Shown in pieces: positions 12,800 through 25,164 of a stretch of 64,000 nucleotides of DNA. Position numbers and translations under genes: made by a program. Position 1 is the first letter of the stretch. Each line of letters starts with the position of its first letter. The stretch covers positions 878,468 through 942,467 of the forward strand of contig CACRXP010000050.1 in assembly GCA_902702965.1 (NCBI GenBank), given 5' to 3'. This DNA comes from Spirometra erinaceieuropaei (Eukaryota > Platyhelminthes > Cestoda > Diphyllobothriidea > Diphyllobothriidae). The notes under the pieces were generated by a model. It was not told the origin of the DNA. It worked only from the letters and a program-made list of their open reading frames with translations, and did not search any database.

Positions 12800-15700
12800 G
12801 CGAAGCGATTCCACCACCTCGCCTCAAACTCGGAGTACATGATCAATCAGAGTCATGGCTCAAATACAACAAGGACATTAAATAAGCAACTGGAAAAGGA
12901 GGCTAAACATTGGCTGGGCGAGGACTTTTGAGACCCAGTGCTTGGCGTCGAATGTTTAGTGAGTCTGTTTTTTTTGGAGAGAACGGAAAACCCATGCTCA
13001 ATGAAGCTTTTTGGCGTGGCGGCTTCGAGTTTGCGCACGAGTTTACAGCAAGCGGTGACACGAGGCCCATCACGTGATCCCGCCTCGAACGGCGCTCACT
13101 GAGAGCAATAAATATTACTGTAATGACTAACAGGGAAAAAGATACTTTATAGCTACTGCGAACTCTCAAAGGTCCGTCACAACCCCGCAAGCAGCGCTGA
13201 GTCAGGCAACGCTGCAGTCCTTTATCTGTCTGTGTAACAAACACAGCCCCGAAATGTCTGAAACCGCCCAGTTCTCCAGGTCGACGATAGTCAATCCCCA
13301 GGGTGGTGGCTTCTTGTCATTGATGCGGCTAGAGGACAATTTGAATGTAAACGTGTTAGTGAACAAACAGACTGATTTAGGGGTCGCTGTCACGCTCAAC
13401 ACGACATTTTGTAAGTTGTTCAAAGGGAGCTATCATCAGTATAGTCGGGGTCGGTCGGCCGGCGGCCCCCAGTTGGTCCTGCCCCTTTTCAAGGGAGACG
13501 TATGGCGAATCAAAACAAGGGAAAGGGAAACAACAGCAAGACCGAGTTGATCCGTCTGATGGAATTTCGTTTAAATCGCAAAGATCGTGCTCTGTCAGCA
13601 GAAAACGGTAAATGGTCGTAGAGGTTCGGCCCACGTAGGCATCTTTAACGAACCTTACTCTAAATCGCTGAAGTGGTGTTGAAGATTGAAAAGACTTTTT
13701 CGGTCAATAGTAAACCATATGACCCAGCGACGAAGGAGCCTAGACCATTTGACCTTGTAACAAGTTCACAGGCGCAGCTGCTCACTCATAAAAATGAGGC
13801 ACGAACAATTTTGAGTAAAAATTGTCCTAGTGTCTACAACCTCTACAGCAAACGCTCAATGAGCGACTCTATCCCATGCTGAGTTACTTAATGCATCGAA
13901 GCTAAAGTTAAACTAAAGCACAAAACGAAAGCTTTATCTTAAGAGCCGCACGTTCCCCGTCGCGAAGAGGAGATCCCATCACGCATAGACGAAGGCCCGA
14001 TTTGGAGAACTGTATCACTAACTCGAACAACTAATACTTTAATCATAATACAAGTTCAGACGGTTTAGGGTGAGATTCGTTGACAATGCCTACGTGGACC
14101 TAACCTCTATGACCCTTTAAGGATTTCTGGTGACAGTGCATGATCTTTGCGACGCAAGTGTCCAAGGAAGAACCAAGTCGTAATTTTGAACCCAGAGGAA
14201 GTGATCGGCCTCCGGCATTCGCATGATTTTTCCTTTGTGATAATTGCTCAGATAGGCATCATCAATGCAATGAGTTAATGATAAAATATGGACCCAAGGA
14301 GCTTCCTTACGCAATTTTATTTGCTAGCGCTCAAGCAGCTTGCCAAAATGATGCCGGCAGGACTTACTACGGAAAAAAGCGGTCGCCAAAGATTTTGACG
14401 GCCAGAACCTAACGTGTAGCTGACAAAAACAATGCGTCCATTAGCACAAGCTGCGCTTTTCCAATTTTTTACCCTCGACAAAACTTTCGGTAAAGAAATG
14501 TGCCTATTACGGCGCGTCAGCGGAAAGGATGTAAACCGAAGGCGAAAAGCTGGCCACAACAACATACTGTCGGCAACTGTCGAAGAGTGGATAATGTACT
14601 CGTAGAGATACATGGTCACTCTGGTACTTCAATTTCAGGTTGCAACCACTTTAAGCTCAGGCAGTTTCCTCACTGTCCTTGTTGCCTTTGGGATGTTGTC
14701 AACACACTGTGTAAGGATGAGAATTCTAAAGCACATCCAACTTTGCTGGAGTTAAACAGCAGTTGCGGAAGGTAGCAGGTATCCCGCGCACAAAACAGCC
14801 ATGCAACAGAGTTAATCCTTCCTCGGGACGTCAAGAAAGCCACTGAACTCGGCACAGGGAGCAATCGCGTGGGCTTAATAACACTGAAAAATGATAGATA
14901 CAAATAAGTCTACACCTTTTCAGGCACTTACGGCTAAGAGACTTATTTAAACTTTCAGTTATGGTTGTGCTGCTTGGTTTCTTCATATATGCCCACTTTG
15001 TGCGTCTGGTTTGCGCTTGAAATCGAAATACATTACACGCTTAACAACTCACTTGACGGAAAATGGAGTCGGAGAAAGCAAAGAGACGCTACTTGGCCAA
15101 GACAACTGAACCATTGCACATTATTCGTGCGTGGAAAACGTCAACGCTTTTTCGGGTTGTTTTTGACAAAGAAGCCAACAGTCAGACAGTTCGCCCTTTC
15201 GCACGCCCTCATCCTCGCATGGGAAATAAAACTTCCCAGGGGGGTAACACAAGACAACCGTTTGTCTGTTCAGCGCTGGCTGAGAATCTGCCTGAAACGG
15301 TCATATTTCTTGAAACAGCAGGCCTTTCTGCGGCCACTACTTCAATGCTTTGAATTAAAAAGTTGCAATTCTCAGTGATGCTAGATTGTGGAGTTTCAAC
15401 ATTCTGTGTCTTCATCCAAGCACGGCTGCTGGGTTCTAGGTAATAAAGTAGGCCAGACCGCGCACAAATAAGACGGCCTAATGGGGCTGCCTGCAAACCG
15501 ATCAACGCCACTTTTTTTTAGACAAGAGGGTCCAAGTTTATCATCAAAAAACAAAAAAAGAATGCGTCCATTTCTGTCATTTAATGACGGTCAAGTTCTC
15601 ACAGGGCTCCAGGCCAGACTAAGTGTAAAAAAGCCGAAAAAACATGAGCAACCCATCCCTGCCTGGGCCATTTTATTGACTCATATCACACAAACTGCAC

Positions 15701-16600
15701 AAGATAGTCTTGTGCGCTGCATTCAGGCCGACCGCCCATGGTCATTATACTTCCATTCGCTTACCAACTAGTCCCTGTTGCAACAATCATTTGCATTAAT
15801 GCATGCGAGCGCTAGTTCAGTCGCCGCAGTTGACGAGAAGCGCCGCTGTGTCGGAGAGAGCGCAATCTCACAATCTTCCCCTTCACACAGTAAAGGGAAA
15901 TTCACGTCAGACTAACTGAAGGCCACCGTCTAAAACACACCAAGCACGGGCTTGGCTTTTGTAGAAGTGAGCGGTTTCATGCACGAAGAAGACGCCATTG
16001 TGTTCTAACCCTTGCTCCACAGGAGGACCGAAATATCCCTTTGGCAGTTAACTCTCCAAGACACAAAACTCAATGTGTCGTAGTCGCTTCAAGTGCGTCG
16101 GGCGGGTTTATGGTGAGAAAAAATGCGCTGAATTGCCATCAGGATGCATACAGCGGTAGCAACCACACTATTGCTTTCCCTCACATAGCCTGCTGAGAAA
16201 GATTTGGAGCATCACAGCTGATATGGTAAAAGCCTACACCTAGCCCGTTCAACGGCCATGTAAGGCACCAGTCGGGAATAAAAACAGACTCAAAGTGGCC
16301 ACGATAATGCAAACAATCTTGGTCTCTAACGCAACGACGTAACCCACGGACGAGCAAGTGCGGTTTTAAACAACCGTGCTTACTGCTTTTACGACCAAAG
16401 ATACCATCTCGTTCTCCCTTGTAGGGCTACTTTAACTAACAGTAGAGGCATGGTATCGCAAAGTTCGCAACTTAATATCGATCATCCTCTGACGATTTTA
16501 AAAGTTTGCGGTCGATCAAGTCCGCGAGTGAGACAGTGCTTTGGTTACAGCATTAAGATAGTACTTCTTTCTCTCAGGTTTAAATGACCCATGCACAGGG
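12800..16600. other. Intergenic, no secure gene
   Basis: Several open frames of 90-137 codons occur (for example 14965-15378 plus), but they lack motifs and overlap other frames. A PLE endonuclease-like trace near 13480-13640 is too weak to call. Confidence 0.45.
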
Positions 16601-16607
16601 GAGAGTA

Positions 16608-16870
16608 ACCAACGGAAACACGGCAGACTGGGGTGGCCATTGCTGGCTTACTAGATGTTGTCAGCCAGCCATACTAAACCCCAGATCTGGGTGATCTGAG
16701 ATTCGAAACCGGGGTTCTTTGAGTATTGAGCGTTACTGAGTTGAACGCCCTACCAACTGAGCCACGGGCTCGTTGTCCTGTCGATTGCGATCGGGAATAT
16801 AAACTATGATGGTAGAGCGTTCACCAATCGGGTTACGGGGAGTGCTCTTCCCGTTGTGCCCTAGAGCTCA
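16608..16870 (-). repeat. tRNA-derived SINE-like element, copy 2
   Basis: On the minus strand the segment starting at about 16772 reads GAGCCCGTGGCTCAGTTGG and then TAGGGCGTTCAACTCAGTAA. This is a good tRNA 5' half with an A box (TGGCTCAGTTGG). It is followed about 35 bases later by CCGGTTTCGAATCTCAG, a B box with one extra T. The downstream body continues to about 16608. The same body and flanking blocks occur at 4858-5110. It resembles a tRNA-derived SINE transcribed by RNA polymerase III rather than a functional tRNA, because the arms do not fold cleanly and a repeat body follows. Confidence 0.65.
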
Positions 16871-16879
16871 GTTTGAAGC

Positions 16880-18050
16880 CCTGACGGGCAGTAGCACAGC
16901 TTTCAGTAATATATGCATCGAAACCATGCCTTCCAATACAAAAGTTCTCAAGTGGGATTTTAATCTGATTTTTTGGTAAAACTTTAAATCTCTTTCAAAT
17001 GCAAATGGAAAGCATAACAGACATTGGGCAGATGCTCAGTCATGGGTGTGATACTAAAAGGTTTTTTTGGAGCTCCAAATGTTTTCCACAAGGATGAAAA
17101 TTCCCATGGGGTTGCCTTCATGCTAACTTATGCCATGACGAAATTCTATCTTATTTACTACTGTTCTGTTTCTCATCTCAGTCCCAGTACGTCAATCGTG
17201 TGATGTATAAAACCCCAATAAAGGGTGCTCATTCCTTCTGATTGTTTCATCCCACCTTGTTTGAGCTCTCTCATCCGCGTGCCTGTGACCGTCCTGATTA
17301 CGACAATGACGTTCTGTGAACCATTTTGATCGCAGAATAGCAATGAGTCTTCTTGCTTTGCCCTGAGGCTTGGGGTCTGGAGCCAGCCCAGGCGGAATTT
17401 TGTTGTGACCGGCAGGGTGTGGGCTCTAGACCCGAAATGCCCGCATAGATTAAAAAAGTGCCAACTCCTGCCCTGAAATTGACATAGATTGGCAAAGGCC
17501 ACGTTAGTGCAACCTCACATATTCCCAATGCAAGATTATCGAGCATATAGGCATGTTCGGCTTAAATGTTCAAAGATTCAGGGGGATTGATGGCGGCTAA
17601 TAAACCAAAAGCAGACATTCTCGTGCCCCTAGAATTTGTTCGTGCATACTTTTGACCTCAGAAGTTGACAAGTTTCGATGTCGGATGGCACGGACAACGA
17701 ATATCTAGCCAACTGTCATGTCGCTATGGGCTCCAATTGTGTCCCCAGAACTAACGCGGCTGAGTTCAGTAAAGTCAGTTTTCTATCATTTACGGTTACT
17801 AAAGGTTATTACATCGATTTATGAGCAAAAGTTAACTACTGGTTTTACATACGTACAATACACCAGTCACCACTCCTGTCGACCTACTTACTTCGCACAA
17901 TCATCGCTACAGTGATTAATTCCGTAAGGTAACATAAAAAGATTTAGTCGACACTCGAGTCGTATTTCAAGCCTCTGTCGCATTAGGAGCTAGTTTTTGA
18001 GCTCCAAACGATGTGCTTGACACTGTAGGCGACAGGCATTATTGCGATGC
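16880..18050. other. Intergenic, nothing recognised
   Basis: A minus-strand open frame at 17173-17502 (109 codons) has no family resemblance. No repeat copy was found elsewhere in the window. Confidence 0.45.
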
Positions 18051-18057
18051 TCGGCGT

Positions 18058-18282
18058 CGGTTAGACCCAGGAGTAAAGACACGCCGTATTGCAGGTGAAC
18101 TTGCCCCAAAGTCCACGGGACGGTTAGGATTAGTGTTAGAGTTAGGAAGGTTAGGACTAGTGTTAGGGGTAGGATTATTGTTAGGGGGTTAGGGTCAAAG
18201 CTAGGACAAGAATGGGTATCCTCGGGAACTTAACATGAGGCCACTTGTATTACGGGGGTCCATATTCTCGTGTACGTCACCG
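18058..18282. repeat. Foldback (MITE-like) element A, copy 1, telomere-like core
   Basis: About 225 bases. The left end (CGGTTAGACCCAGGAGTAAA, then GACACGCCGTATTGCAGGTG) mirrors the complement of the right end (CGGTGACGTACACGAGAATA, then TGGACCCCCGTAATACAAGTG), so the termini are imperfect inverted repeats of about 40 bases. The centre (about 18121-18205) is a string of degenerate GTTAGG/GTTAGGG units close to the animal telomere repeat. A related copy lies at 58981-59170. It has no coding capacity, and no clear target duplication is visible. Confidence 0.7.
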
Positions 18283-18284
18283 CC

Positions 18285-20075
18285 AGCTTTATTCAATGCC
18301 CTGACGAGCGAAAGTTATTTTTTGTCCCTGCGAGCAGTCCAAAACCTGCTGACTTTGCAGCCTGCAGACAACCACAATCGTCATTGCCTCTTATAAAGCA
18401 ACACACCAATCTGATCCAATTCCAACACACAGAAGCAGGCAACATCACAGACACCCCTTCTCAGAGATGACAGTACTGCCAGCACACGCTCTGGCCTCGT
18501 TAATGGTCACTGCTGCCTGAGACAGCAGTTCAGAGCTCTGTGCATAATAAATCCCTCATTCTGATATCCCTCCTTCGCCTGCTAGACGGAGCTTGGCCTC
18601 TAGATTCTGGTGCTTAAAGCATACTCAGTGCTCGAGTCGCCACATCACCGCCGAGTGCTGCATCTGGCATAGAAACCCGAGTAACGGCTCGCGGTTGCTC
18701 AAAGCGTCAATGGTGCGGTGGTCACGTGGGGTTAGCGGTCACCGACCAACAATTTTTAGAGGACGGAATGCATATGGTTTGTCCTGATTTGGAGCTTCGG
18801 GTTAAAGTCGTTGTGGGAGGTTGTAGTGCAACGGGCAATCACTAATTGCGAATTGTGACCGATAAAGAAAAATTCGCCCGTAGCCATGTATGCCAACTTC
18901 AAATCGACTCCACTAACTTTTATCCTCGTTGGCAATAGTTCTTGCTGAATACTATGCTAGACCATATCCTCTGCCATTTTTCTTCCAGCACAAAGTTGAG
19001 GCGAAGAGTGCGCTCGCACTAATCGACTCCATAGAAACATGCATAGCATCTGTAATTTGTCTGCATCTGAGGGAACCGTGTCGTTATCAAGAGGTTTGGC
19101 TTAGAAGTTACAGAAACTAGAAGGTAATGTTAAACCCCCAACTCTAGCCCAGCACTAGCCCTAAGTCCACTTTCGGCCCACGCCTGAGCGTGCCACAACA
19201 CCCCCTCATGTATGCCAGTGGTTATAAACTTGCGCGACATCTGCGCAGCCTGATTAACGTGGCCCGGTGGGCCAGTCTGGTCCCCTCTTAATCCAGTGCT
19301 TCTGAGTACCAAATTTGGCAAAGGAACCGAGGTTGGCTCTTCGAAACCAAGGCTGTCGCTTTTCACAAAAGTAGCGTTCACTCAAACAGACATCATGAAG
19401 TTTACAGGTGTGCCAACAAGCAAAGGAAATGCGAATGACACTAAGTCGCAAAGTACACAATTTCTCTAAAGGTGAGCATAAAATTGAGCCTAAAGTCCAC
19501 TGACGCCGGAGTGCCAAAGCTACGCGATTCCCTGAATAAGTTCGATTTACCTATGCGCCAGACAGTATGCACAAAAAACTCGCACATTCACGCGATTTGG
19601 AAGCGATTGGCTGACATTTTCAAACTATCATTATACAATTTCGAGACAGACTCTAAATCACATAGGGTATGGAAGACGGAAATAGAAACCAAGATGTCAT
19701 GTTGTGCCTTGGCGCGATCATCCCCTTCACATGCACTCCAATGAACGGAACGATGACTTACCCGTGAAAATGAATTCCAATAAGCAAGTGCTCATCGGAA
19801 TGCCAGTGGAAACTTATCGTTGTACAGTGAATAACCCCTCTCGTGAAAGGCTAACCAAAATTCTGATAGGCGTTTTCGTTAAGAAAGGATTATCCAAGGG
19901 GTGCTGTAATATTTATTAACTTGTAGCATAATCCGTGATATTTTGGACACGTCAGGGTGTAAGATTTTGGATTCACTTATTTTCGGCCACCGTAAAAGCT
20001 GCGCCCGGTAAAATGGCTGCTTACGGAGCACGCACTTTTTCCGTCGATTTTTAGTGGCCTTATAAATTCAATCTG
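18285..20075. other. Intergenic, nothing recognised
   Basis: Only short unsupported open frames were seen on both strands, and no repeat shared with other parts of the window. Confidence 0.45.
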
Positions 20076-20079
20076 CTGC

Positions 20080-20655
20080 ATGAGACACGCACGGAAATCT
20101 TATTTCTTGTACTCAGTCGGTAGCAAAACAAGTCTTCTGCAAATTTTATACTTGGAGATAGGATATCTTTCGTAAAGGTTCTAATTAAAAGATTTTTAAG
20201 ACTGCGCAATGTCTATTTGAAATAGCATCATATTTATCTGTCTACTAATGCTCCGCACTAAGTATAGGACAAAGTCCAAATCCGATGCAACATGTTATGA
20301 GCCACATATGGTATTTTCTTAATGGCATAAAGGAATGCATATTTTCCTTACACGGAAAGTATTCAGCTTGAAGACTGAAAACCCGGAACAAAAGTAAAAC
20401 GACAGATCGAGTTCAAAATTATTCTGAAATTGCAAAACTTTTTAAAGGCCGATAGATACTATTTATTCAAGTATAACATTTAGAAAAGGCATCGTTGGTT
20501 ATCAACTGAGTACAAGAAATAATATTTTAATGGTGGTTTCCTATAAAATACATTTGAATTTACAATGGCATTGAAAATTACAAAATAAATTGCATGCTAC
20601 TTAAGTGGGCAGTTTTATCAATTGCGGTTCTTGTAGGCGGCCGAAAAGAAGTGAA
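20080..20655. repeat. Old dispersed repeat, direct copy 1
   Basis: It shares an ordered series of short matches with 24610-25115 in the same orientation. These include GGATATCTTTCG / GGATATCTCTCG, TTTCCTTACACGGAAAG / TTTCCTTTACACGGAAAG, a GTTCAAA..CT(T/C)..GAA.TG block followed by TTTAAA..C..G.(A/T)AGATAC, and finally GCGGCCGAAAAG / GCGGCCGGAAAA. Spacing is roughly conserved over about 500 bases. The copies are too diverged for confident boundaries, and no protein is encoded. The nature of the element is unknown. Confidence 0.5.
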
Positions 20656-20659
20656 TTCG

Positions 20660-22056
20660 AAAGCCAACGTCTTGACGTGTCCCTTAGTTAATGCATCCGT
20701 ATGTTTGCATAAACATGTGCACGTTTTTTCAGCCTGTCTGTAAATAGGGTTTTCAAAGGCAGCCTATCTCCCTTGTATATACTGAATTATGGCTTAATGA
20801 CCAATCTTATCGGCAGACGGATAGCGTAGCTAGGGTATCAACTGCTTGTAAACTTGCCTACAACAAAACTGGAGAAGGCGACTTATTGAGAAACTACACT
20901 ACACGGCACATATGAGAAAGGTATCTTTGCAAATTCTAACAAGAATCACGACTTCTATAATCTCGCATGGAAAGTGCACAACAACCATCCGACTATCCGT
21001 TTTAACAGAAATGTAATACTCTAACAAGTGCATATTGTCGAGCACAACGGATAAGGGGGAAACAGTCGTAGAAACGCTGAGGTAAAACTTTGAACAGTCG
21101 GGTAAAACTTCCAAAGTTACGTGTTTGTGAACCTGCCGACAGGCCTAATCAACAGTGCCGAAAGAACTTGTTGGACAGACACGCTAGAAGTGGAACTACC
21201 TTTAATAAATAAAAACATGCTTCAGTAAAATCATTCAGGAGCACACGGAACTCTCAGCAGTCTAGATGAGGGAGCTGTTCCTAGAGAATTCCTTTTAAGG
21301 AGACCAGGCATGTGAGGTGGAGTTCGAAGTCAGCTGTACTGCGCCCATATGCTAAGATTGAACAAAGGGTACCTGCCACAAGCGGTTCACTTTTTCCTCA
21401 TGAGAGTAAAAAGACGATGCCTTCTATATCCATTTCCCCAAAGCCCATTATATTGGCCGAAAAACGAAGCGTTATTGCAAAAGGAAACGTGAACGGTACC
21501 CTGGATGTGTAGGCTAGAGGGTGGGTGACAAGAAATGTGCGTTCGCTTAAAGGAACTCATTCGATAATTTATGGAATTTTTCGCATGCCTGAGATAACTT
21601 AACGGTCAGCAAAGGCGGTTCAGCATAAACAATAAGAGGATCCCTACTCTTCATTTCGGGACCTTTTTGTCTGCCTACATTAATCCCATTTCAAGTAAAC
21701 TGAACGAAAAGAAAACTAACTTTTGCATGAAGAGAGGTCAGAATGGCATAAATTAGGAAAGACAGAAAACATTGCAGGTAGTTTACTTTTCTAAATGCTA
21801 GAAGAAGGGAGGAAATTCCAAACGAACTGATATTCCCCATCTCAATTATTGCAATGCGCGCCAGTTATGCAAAAATTAACCCCGCCTCCGTTTATCTAGA
21901 CTCAACAATTCCTATGCTGAAATCAAACATAAAAGAAATTGTATGCATGCGTTATTCGGCGTGCACAAAAAGAGGAGGTGCAAGCTGTTTCATGTCAAGT
22001 TTTTAGTACTTCTGATTGTGTGAACCAACAAGGAATAACTTTTCATCGGACCAACT
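20660..22056. other. 3' flank of the fucosyltransferase gene, nothing recognised
   Basis: No conserved coding is seen. This stretch lies downstream of the proposed last exon and would hold the 3' UTR and polyadenylation signals, which could not be pinned down. Confidence 0.4.
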
Positions 22057-22149
22057 TCATGGACAATTTCCCATGTTAGACTGTCTGAGAGTAAATTGCG
22101 CCGCACCATCGCACAAACGATGAAAGGGGCCGGAACTGCCGCACGAGAG
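22057..22149 (-). CDS. Alpha-1,3-fucosyltransferase, probable last exon
   Basis: Proposed terminal coding exon, minus strand, starting after a splice acceptor (...GCTGTCAAG at 22150 and above) and ending at a TGA at 22057-22059. It reads LSCGSSGPFHRLCDGAAQFT and a short tail. GT10 fucosyltransferases end in a short cysteine-bearing segment after the 'YF.W' motif, and 'FHRLCDGAA' is compatible with that. It joins the previous exon in phase 0 across a 101-base intron (22150-22250, GT...AG on the minus strand). The acceptor choice and homology are weaker than for the exons upstream. A retained intron or a different last exon is possible. Confidence 0.45.
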   Translation of the reverse strand, partial: LSCGSSGPFHRLCDGAAQFTLRQSNMGNCP

Positions 22150-22250
22150 CTTGACAGCAACAGGGAGGCCTAAGTGGGTTAGCCTCAACGGACATGACAG
22201 AAAAGAAAACTCATCGCCAAAGACGCTTGATACTTTAGTCATAAGTTTAC

Positions 22251-22440
22251 CTTAAGGGTTCCGAGGGCCTTCCAGGCAAAGTATGCAGAATACGCGGTAT
22301 CATTCTGGGCAAGATAGCGTATATACTCCGCGAGCTTCCCAAGGGTTGGAAATTGGCCTATGTGAATGTAGGAATTGGGTGGTGCAATGCTGTAGTAGTC
22401 TTCGGGGCTACCGCCAATGACGATGGGCACCATTCCGGCA
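22251..22440 (-). CDS. Alpha-1,3-fucosyltransferase (GT10), C-terminal catalytic exon
   Basis: The most diagnostic exon of the gene. After an AAAAG acceptor (intron side at 22441-22442) the minus strand reads GMVPIVIGGSPEDYY, then APPNSYIHIGQF, LAEYIRYLAQNDTAY and YFAWK, ending at a donor AAG|GTAAAC (exon end 22251). These are the hallmark C-terminal blocks of CAZy family GT10 alpha-1,3-fucosyltransferases ('VPVV.G...DY..APPNSYI...F.....LA.YL.YL..NDT.Y..YF.W'). The family transfers fucose from GDP-fucose to GlcNAc on glycoprotein or glycolipid antennae in the Golgi lumen. A stop lies in frame just upstream of the acceptor, supporting the exon start. The frame is intact, with no sign of pseudogenisation. 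Confidence 0.9.
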
Positions 22441-24609
22441 CTTTTGGAACAAAAGGATTAGTTGATGATTACTCGGAAAAGGACCTTGTAGAAGCAAGAG
22501 CTACATTTCTTAACTAAAAGTTAACGTGTACTCACCCTGATATCAGGACACTTCTTTAGACAGACTGAGAAAACTAGGGGCTCAAGTGGTCAAAAAATGT
22601 CTCATGTAGGACAGGATCGGAAATTCGAGCGCAATACGCTAACACTACTCCCGACAAGCCTGACGGTTCTCTTATAGCTGGCTAATGGAAAGCAAAGCTT
22701 GGCCAATCAAACTTCCTCGGTCTTGAAGGGAAATTCTGCGACTACAGGCGGAAAGTCGACAAACTTTGTTTTCAAGAAAATCCTGTATAACATAAAACCA
22801 GACCGAACGCCACTATCAGTGTTCATGGACGGCACTACAATCCACTGACCGTGGGCCTTAACTTGAACCTTGTGGAGATAGATGGCAACCACACACACCA
22901 ACATCACCCAGCGGCACGCAACGCAAACACACAATTGACATCTCTCAGGTAGGTGGGAAGTGTGCTTCTCGGCTCTTTCTCCATGTGGCCCCTCTGCTGC
23001 ATGTGCGATCCGAGTCTGAGACTATCACGGTGCGTCATGCGCCGTGGTTGGGAAGGTTGACGACGGATCCCTCAACTCAGTGCACGCGGTTCCGCCAGTT
23101 GTGTGTGTACGTGTGGAACGGCGGACTGGTGGGCTGAGAGTCAGACTACAACGACACCTTATAAACGTGACCTCTGGCACTTTCACGCATGCCGTCCACC
23201 CCCTGTTGTGGGACATCCTGACGTTTGTGTTTGGGGGTCAGGCCGTGCGTGTGGCGCGTGCAAACGAGGCCCCTCGATATGTCAGCCACTGTGTGTGGTG
23301 GCCGGTCCAGTTTCAGGCTGACGTAGCGCGCATTGAGACCCCTGTCACCCCCGTTGTTGTTGATTGGTTAAAATCCTGGTCAAGTGTTTGTTGTGGGCCA
23401 TAGGGTGTGGTGATACGCCCAGGTGCAGGTCCTGCCGCGCCAGTCACCTGAGTTCTCTCCTTCCTCCGGTCTTGACTTTGTCTGGACATCGAGTCCAGAT
23501 GGGAGGAGAGGGTGCGGTCGATGCAGCGCAAGTCTGCTATCACCATAGAAGAAATAACGCGCAAGTCATCGCGCCTACTCTCATCTTTCTGCGGAGGAAA
23601 TGGTGGACATCGCCGGCAGCGACGGTCGTACCGTCACGTTAAGGCAACATGTCGGGGAAAAGGGGGTTAAAACATGTCTCGCCAGCGCACAGTGGGGAAA
23701 GGGCTGACGGACGATAAAAATAGGTAAGAAATGGCATTTTGGGTGCCTCACGGAAACTTAGTCACAAGTCTATGAGAATATTTGGAAATCTTTTCAAGGC
23801 TTAATCTTAGGTACCATGTCGTACCCCAGTGCATCACGAAATATTTTTTCCGTCAGATATCCTCGACAGTTTGAGTTTTCAAATGCCAGGTAGAACTTAT
23901 ACATCTGACCCAACTTTGCATGGCAGTCCTCGCTGGGGCAGTGAAGTCTATTCGCTCCGTAAATGTCAATCTAAAAGGGAGAACGAAATAAAAATTGCGT
24001 GGTCCGTAATGCTAACTCGTGCAGTCAGAAAACGTGCGCCAATAGACGAAGTCGGACCTCTTAATCAAAAATACGTTGCAGTTGACACCAGGAGACCGAC
24101 GTGGGTCAGGTGTTTGTAAAAACTGCAAAAAACGAAGGCCTTACGTTTGTCAAAGAACACCACGGGGAAAGCAACCTGCAGATGAAAGTTCTCAGTAGTG
24201 GCAAGCGAAATATCTTTAAAAAGACGGTGCGCTTGGCCACCACTGCGGATGGCACATACAAAACTTCGGTGGTTGAAAACGAGCGGCAGGATTTTTTGCA
24301 AACATACCAGAGGAAATCGCGTGACGGTTCATTGTCTATTTTATCTTATTTTCCCTGCAAATAATTACATTACAGTAAGTGACCTACCTCGTGAGATGTC
24401 AATTAACATCCTGAAATGTTTTTTCTTATTAGAAAGGACTACTTAGGCGAAGCATTGTCCCAAGTATTTTAGTTACGACAGGATGGGAACCCCTAGATGG
24501 GCATATTCTTGGCCGCCTGCAATAAATAAACTCAGCAAAAATGACTACTTAAGCTGTGTGAACTTTTTCATCAAATTTTGATGCCCGCATAGAATCAAGT
24601 ATATTTTGT

Positions 24610-25115
24610 AGAAAACGTATACAAAAGTACTCTTCCTTAGACTTATTTGGTAGCGATTACGCCTTCTTAAAAGTTTGTACTTGAAGGAAGGATATCTCTC
24701 GGCTTACGAAAAAGCTTGTAATTATGAGTTTTTAGGGCCTCGAGGCGTCTATTCATATAGCACTGTTCTTCGGGTTTATCAGTGCTGCTTATGAAGTATA
24801 CACTATAGTCCACGTCTATTGCAAAATTCTATGTGCCCTGTAGGACGCCTTCTTCGTAACAAAGAAAATGTATGATTTCCTTTACACGGAAAGCATACAG
24901 CGTAAAATTTGTGAGCCTTAAGCGTGACTATAACCGCAGGCCAAGTTCAAAGCTCTTCAGGAACTGAAAAAACGCCTTTAAAAGACAGGAAGATACTCAA
25001 TCTTCGAGAACAGAATTTGACTACGTAATCTTCTACCACATAAGTATAAGAAACACTACTTTTGTAGTCGTTTTTTATCGGATGTTGATTTTTCATGCGG
25101 CCGGAAAAATTCTCA
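24610..25115. repeat. Old dispersed repeat, direct copy 2
   Basis: Partner of 20080-20655, in the same orientation. The best preserved shared blocks are the GGATATC(T/C)..TCG motif near 24690 and the ACACGGAAAG motif near 24885. It lies inside the proposed fucosyltransferase intron, just before the assembly gap. Confidence 0.5.
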
Positions 25116-25164
25116 TCCAAAGGCCGGCCCGACAATCTATATTTAACACCATTCAAGCAAGCCT

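Noticed and set aside
14965..15378. 137-codon plus-strand frame
   Set aside because: No motif, overlaps another frame, and no supporting splice sites. Expected by chance in a window this size.
16735..16775. Functional tRNA gene
   Set aside because: The A and B boxes are present, but the acceptor and anticodon arms do not fold properly, and a repeat body shared with another copy follows.
18121..18205. Possible true telomere or chromosome end
   Set aside because: Repeats are degenerate, internal, and bounded by inverted ends of a foldback element that recurs elsewhere.
23044..23403. 119-codon plus-strand frame in GT-rich DNA
   Set aside because: Low-complexity GT composition removes stop codons. 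It lies in the proposed fucosyltransferase intron on the opposite strand.
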